A stretch of 64,000 nt of DNA. Origin: Rhynochetos jubatus. Lineage: Eukaryota; Chordata; Aves; Eurypygiformes; Rhynochetidae. The notes beneath the pieces were generated by a model. It saw only the letters and a program-made list of their open reading frames with translations. It searched no databases and was not told the origin of the DNA. The translations under genes were made by a program, and so were the position numbers. Positions within the stretch are counted from its first letter, which is position 1. The number at the start of each line of letters is the position of its first letter. Below are positions 63,050 to 64,000 of the stretch, piece after piece. Location: assembly GCA_027574665.1 (NCBI GenBank), contig CM050659.1, positions 19,631,001 through 19,695,000 on the forward strand. Direction: 5' to 3'.

Positions 63050-64000
63050 ATAACTGTACAGCTGATTATCAAGAAGATGTTAAGGATAATTCTGAATTGT
63101 CTTGCTTTTAGAGATTTAATTCACTGGTTAATCCCTGTGAAAGTAAGCATGGAGTTGGATGCTGCTCAGAGCCAGTGTCATAACCTAGATACAGGAGGCA
63201 GAGCTACTGTTTCCGAAAAAGAGTGATTTTTATATAAACAGGTTTCAAGGTAAAACTATAAGGCGACCTCTCTGACACCTTCTTCCTCCAAAACAACAAA
63301 AAAATCCATGTTCTTTTATATTTATGCTCTGATGTATCAGGAACAAATAGTTTATGAGATATTTTAAATAAAAAAATTCTAGTCCTGCCTTTCCTGTTGT
63401 TCCCTAGCCTTCACTGCACCTCAGCACTATGGATATGTAGGAACAAAACAGACTATTAGCTTTATTCAAAGACCATTGAAGTCAATAGAATGATGCTTAA
63501 TGAATGTAATGGGTTTTAGATTAAATTCTAGGCTGCTGCATCACAAGTACGAAGGAAATAGCATCTGAGTCATGGAAAGGCAGGATTTGACTTGATTTAC
63601 ATTTATTGGTTTGCATTTGTTAAGATACACAAGTTATTATCTGAGATTGAGCATCCAGTTATGGTTTGATGTTTTTAACAGTTCTCTGTAGTACCAGAGA
63701 AGCCTCCAGTAGAAAGAGAGATGATTACATTTGATATCCCTAATAGTTAGAAAGCAATAGAAAAGATAAAATAGTAAGAGTAAAAAAATCTTTCAGGATT
63801 TCTTTACAACATATGAAGGAAGAAAAATCACAGTGCTTCTTTTTTTAGATGATTTTGCAGTCTTGAAACATGATGCTTCAGGAGGTACATATGCAGCTAA
63901 GCTAAACAGTAAAAACAAATTTTAAATTCAAGATTATAGAACAATTTTCCAATGAAAGGAAATTTCTGCCTAAACTTCAGTCTTAAGGGATGTCCAAAAG
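63050..64000. other. AT-rich non-coding DNA to the window end
   Basis: No gene is seen. CCATTGAAGTCAATAGAATG at 63472-63491 resembles the old repeat block at 58895-58964 but is too short for a separate call. The rest is unremarkable. Confidence 0.5.

Noticed and set aside
1-64000. CRISPR array, tRNA, rRNA or prokaryotic operon signals
   Set aside because: No regularly spaced repeats, no cloverleaf-type genes and no closely packed long frames; the repeats mark the DNA as avian nuclear.

Overview
This window looks like non-coding nuclear DNA from a bird. The evidence is the repeat content. There are two typical avian CR1 LINE 3' ends: one on the minus strand near 34.67-34.86 kb and one on the plus strand at 62.60-63.05 kb. 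There is also one near-complete solo LTR of an avian ERVL-like family (36.80-37.40 kb, minus strand) and a 3' half of the same LTR family (5.37-5.60 kb, plus strand). Repeat density is low, the DNA is visibly AT-rich, and CpG is scarce outside small patches. All of this fits an avian gene desert or a very long intron. The species cannot be fixed from this evidence.

I recognise no protein-coding gene, tRNA, rRNA or CRISPR array. Every open frame is short (the longest is 157 codons), lacks a recognisable domain, and overlaps others on both strands as chance frames do. A few short segments sit between a good acceptor and a good donor splice signal with one frame open (18350-18405, 28619-28663, 29611-29651, 51048-51107). 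They are recorded as weak candidate exons only; such pairs are expected by chance in 64 kb.

Layout: 0-5.4 kb is unique AT-rich DNA with one small ancient repeat. The LTR fragment lies at 5.37-5.60 kb. From 5.6 to 34.7 kb the DNA is mostly unique, with small tandem repeats, poly-T tracts and a decayed, possibly protein-derived patch at 15.2-16.0 kb on the minus strand. The younger mobile elements lie at 34.7-37.4 kb. A candidate regulatory cluster (two octamers, tandem GATA sites) lies at 39.1-39.24 kb. Old LINE-like remnants lie at about 45.0 kb (weak), 46.64-47.08 kb (good), 49.1 kb, 52.7 kb and 58.9 kb. The second CR1 3' end lies at 62.6-63.05 kb.

No genes are visible to act together. The informative content is the layered record of mobile elements: recent-looking CR1 and LTR pieces over a background of very old amniote repeats, plus a few short structured or motif-dense sites that could be regulatory. 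I found no convincing new biological system. The sites most worth checking are the 39.1 kb motif cluster, the 15.2-16.0 kb decayed element and the candidate exons.
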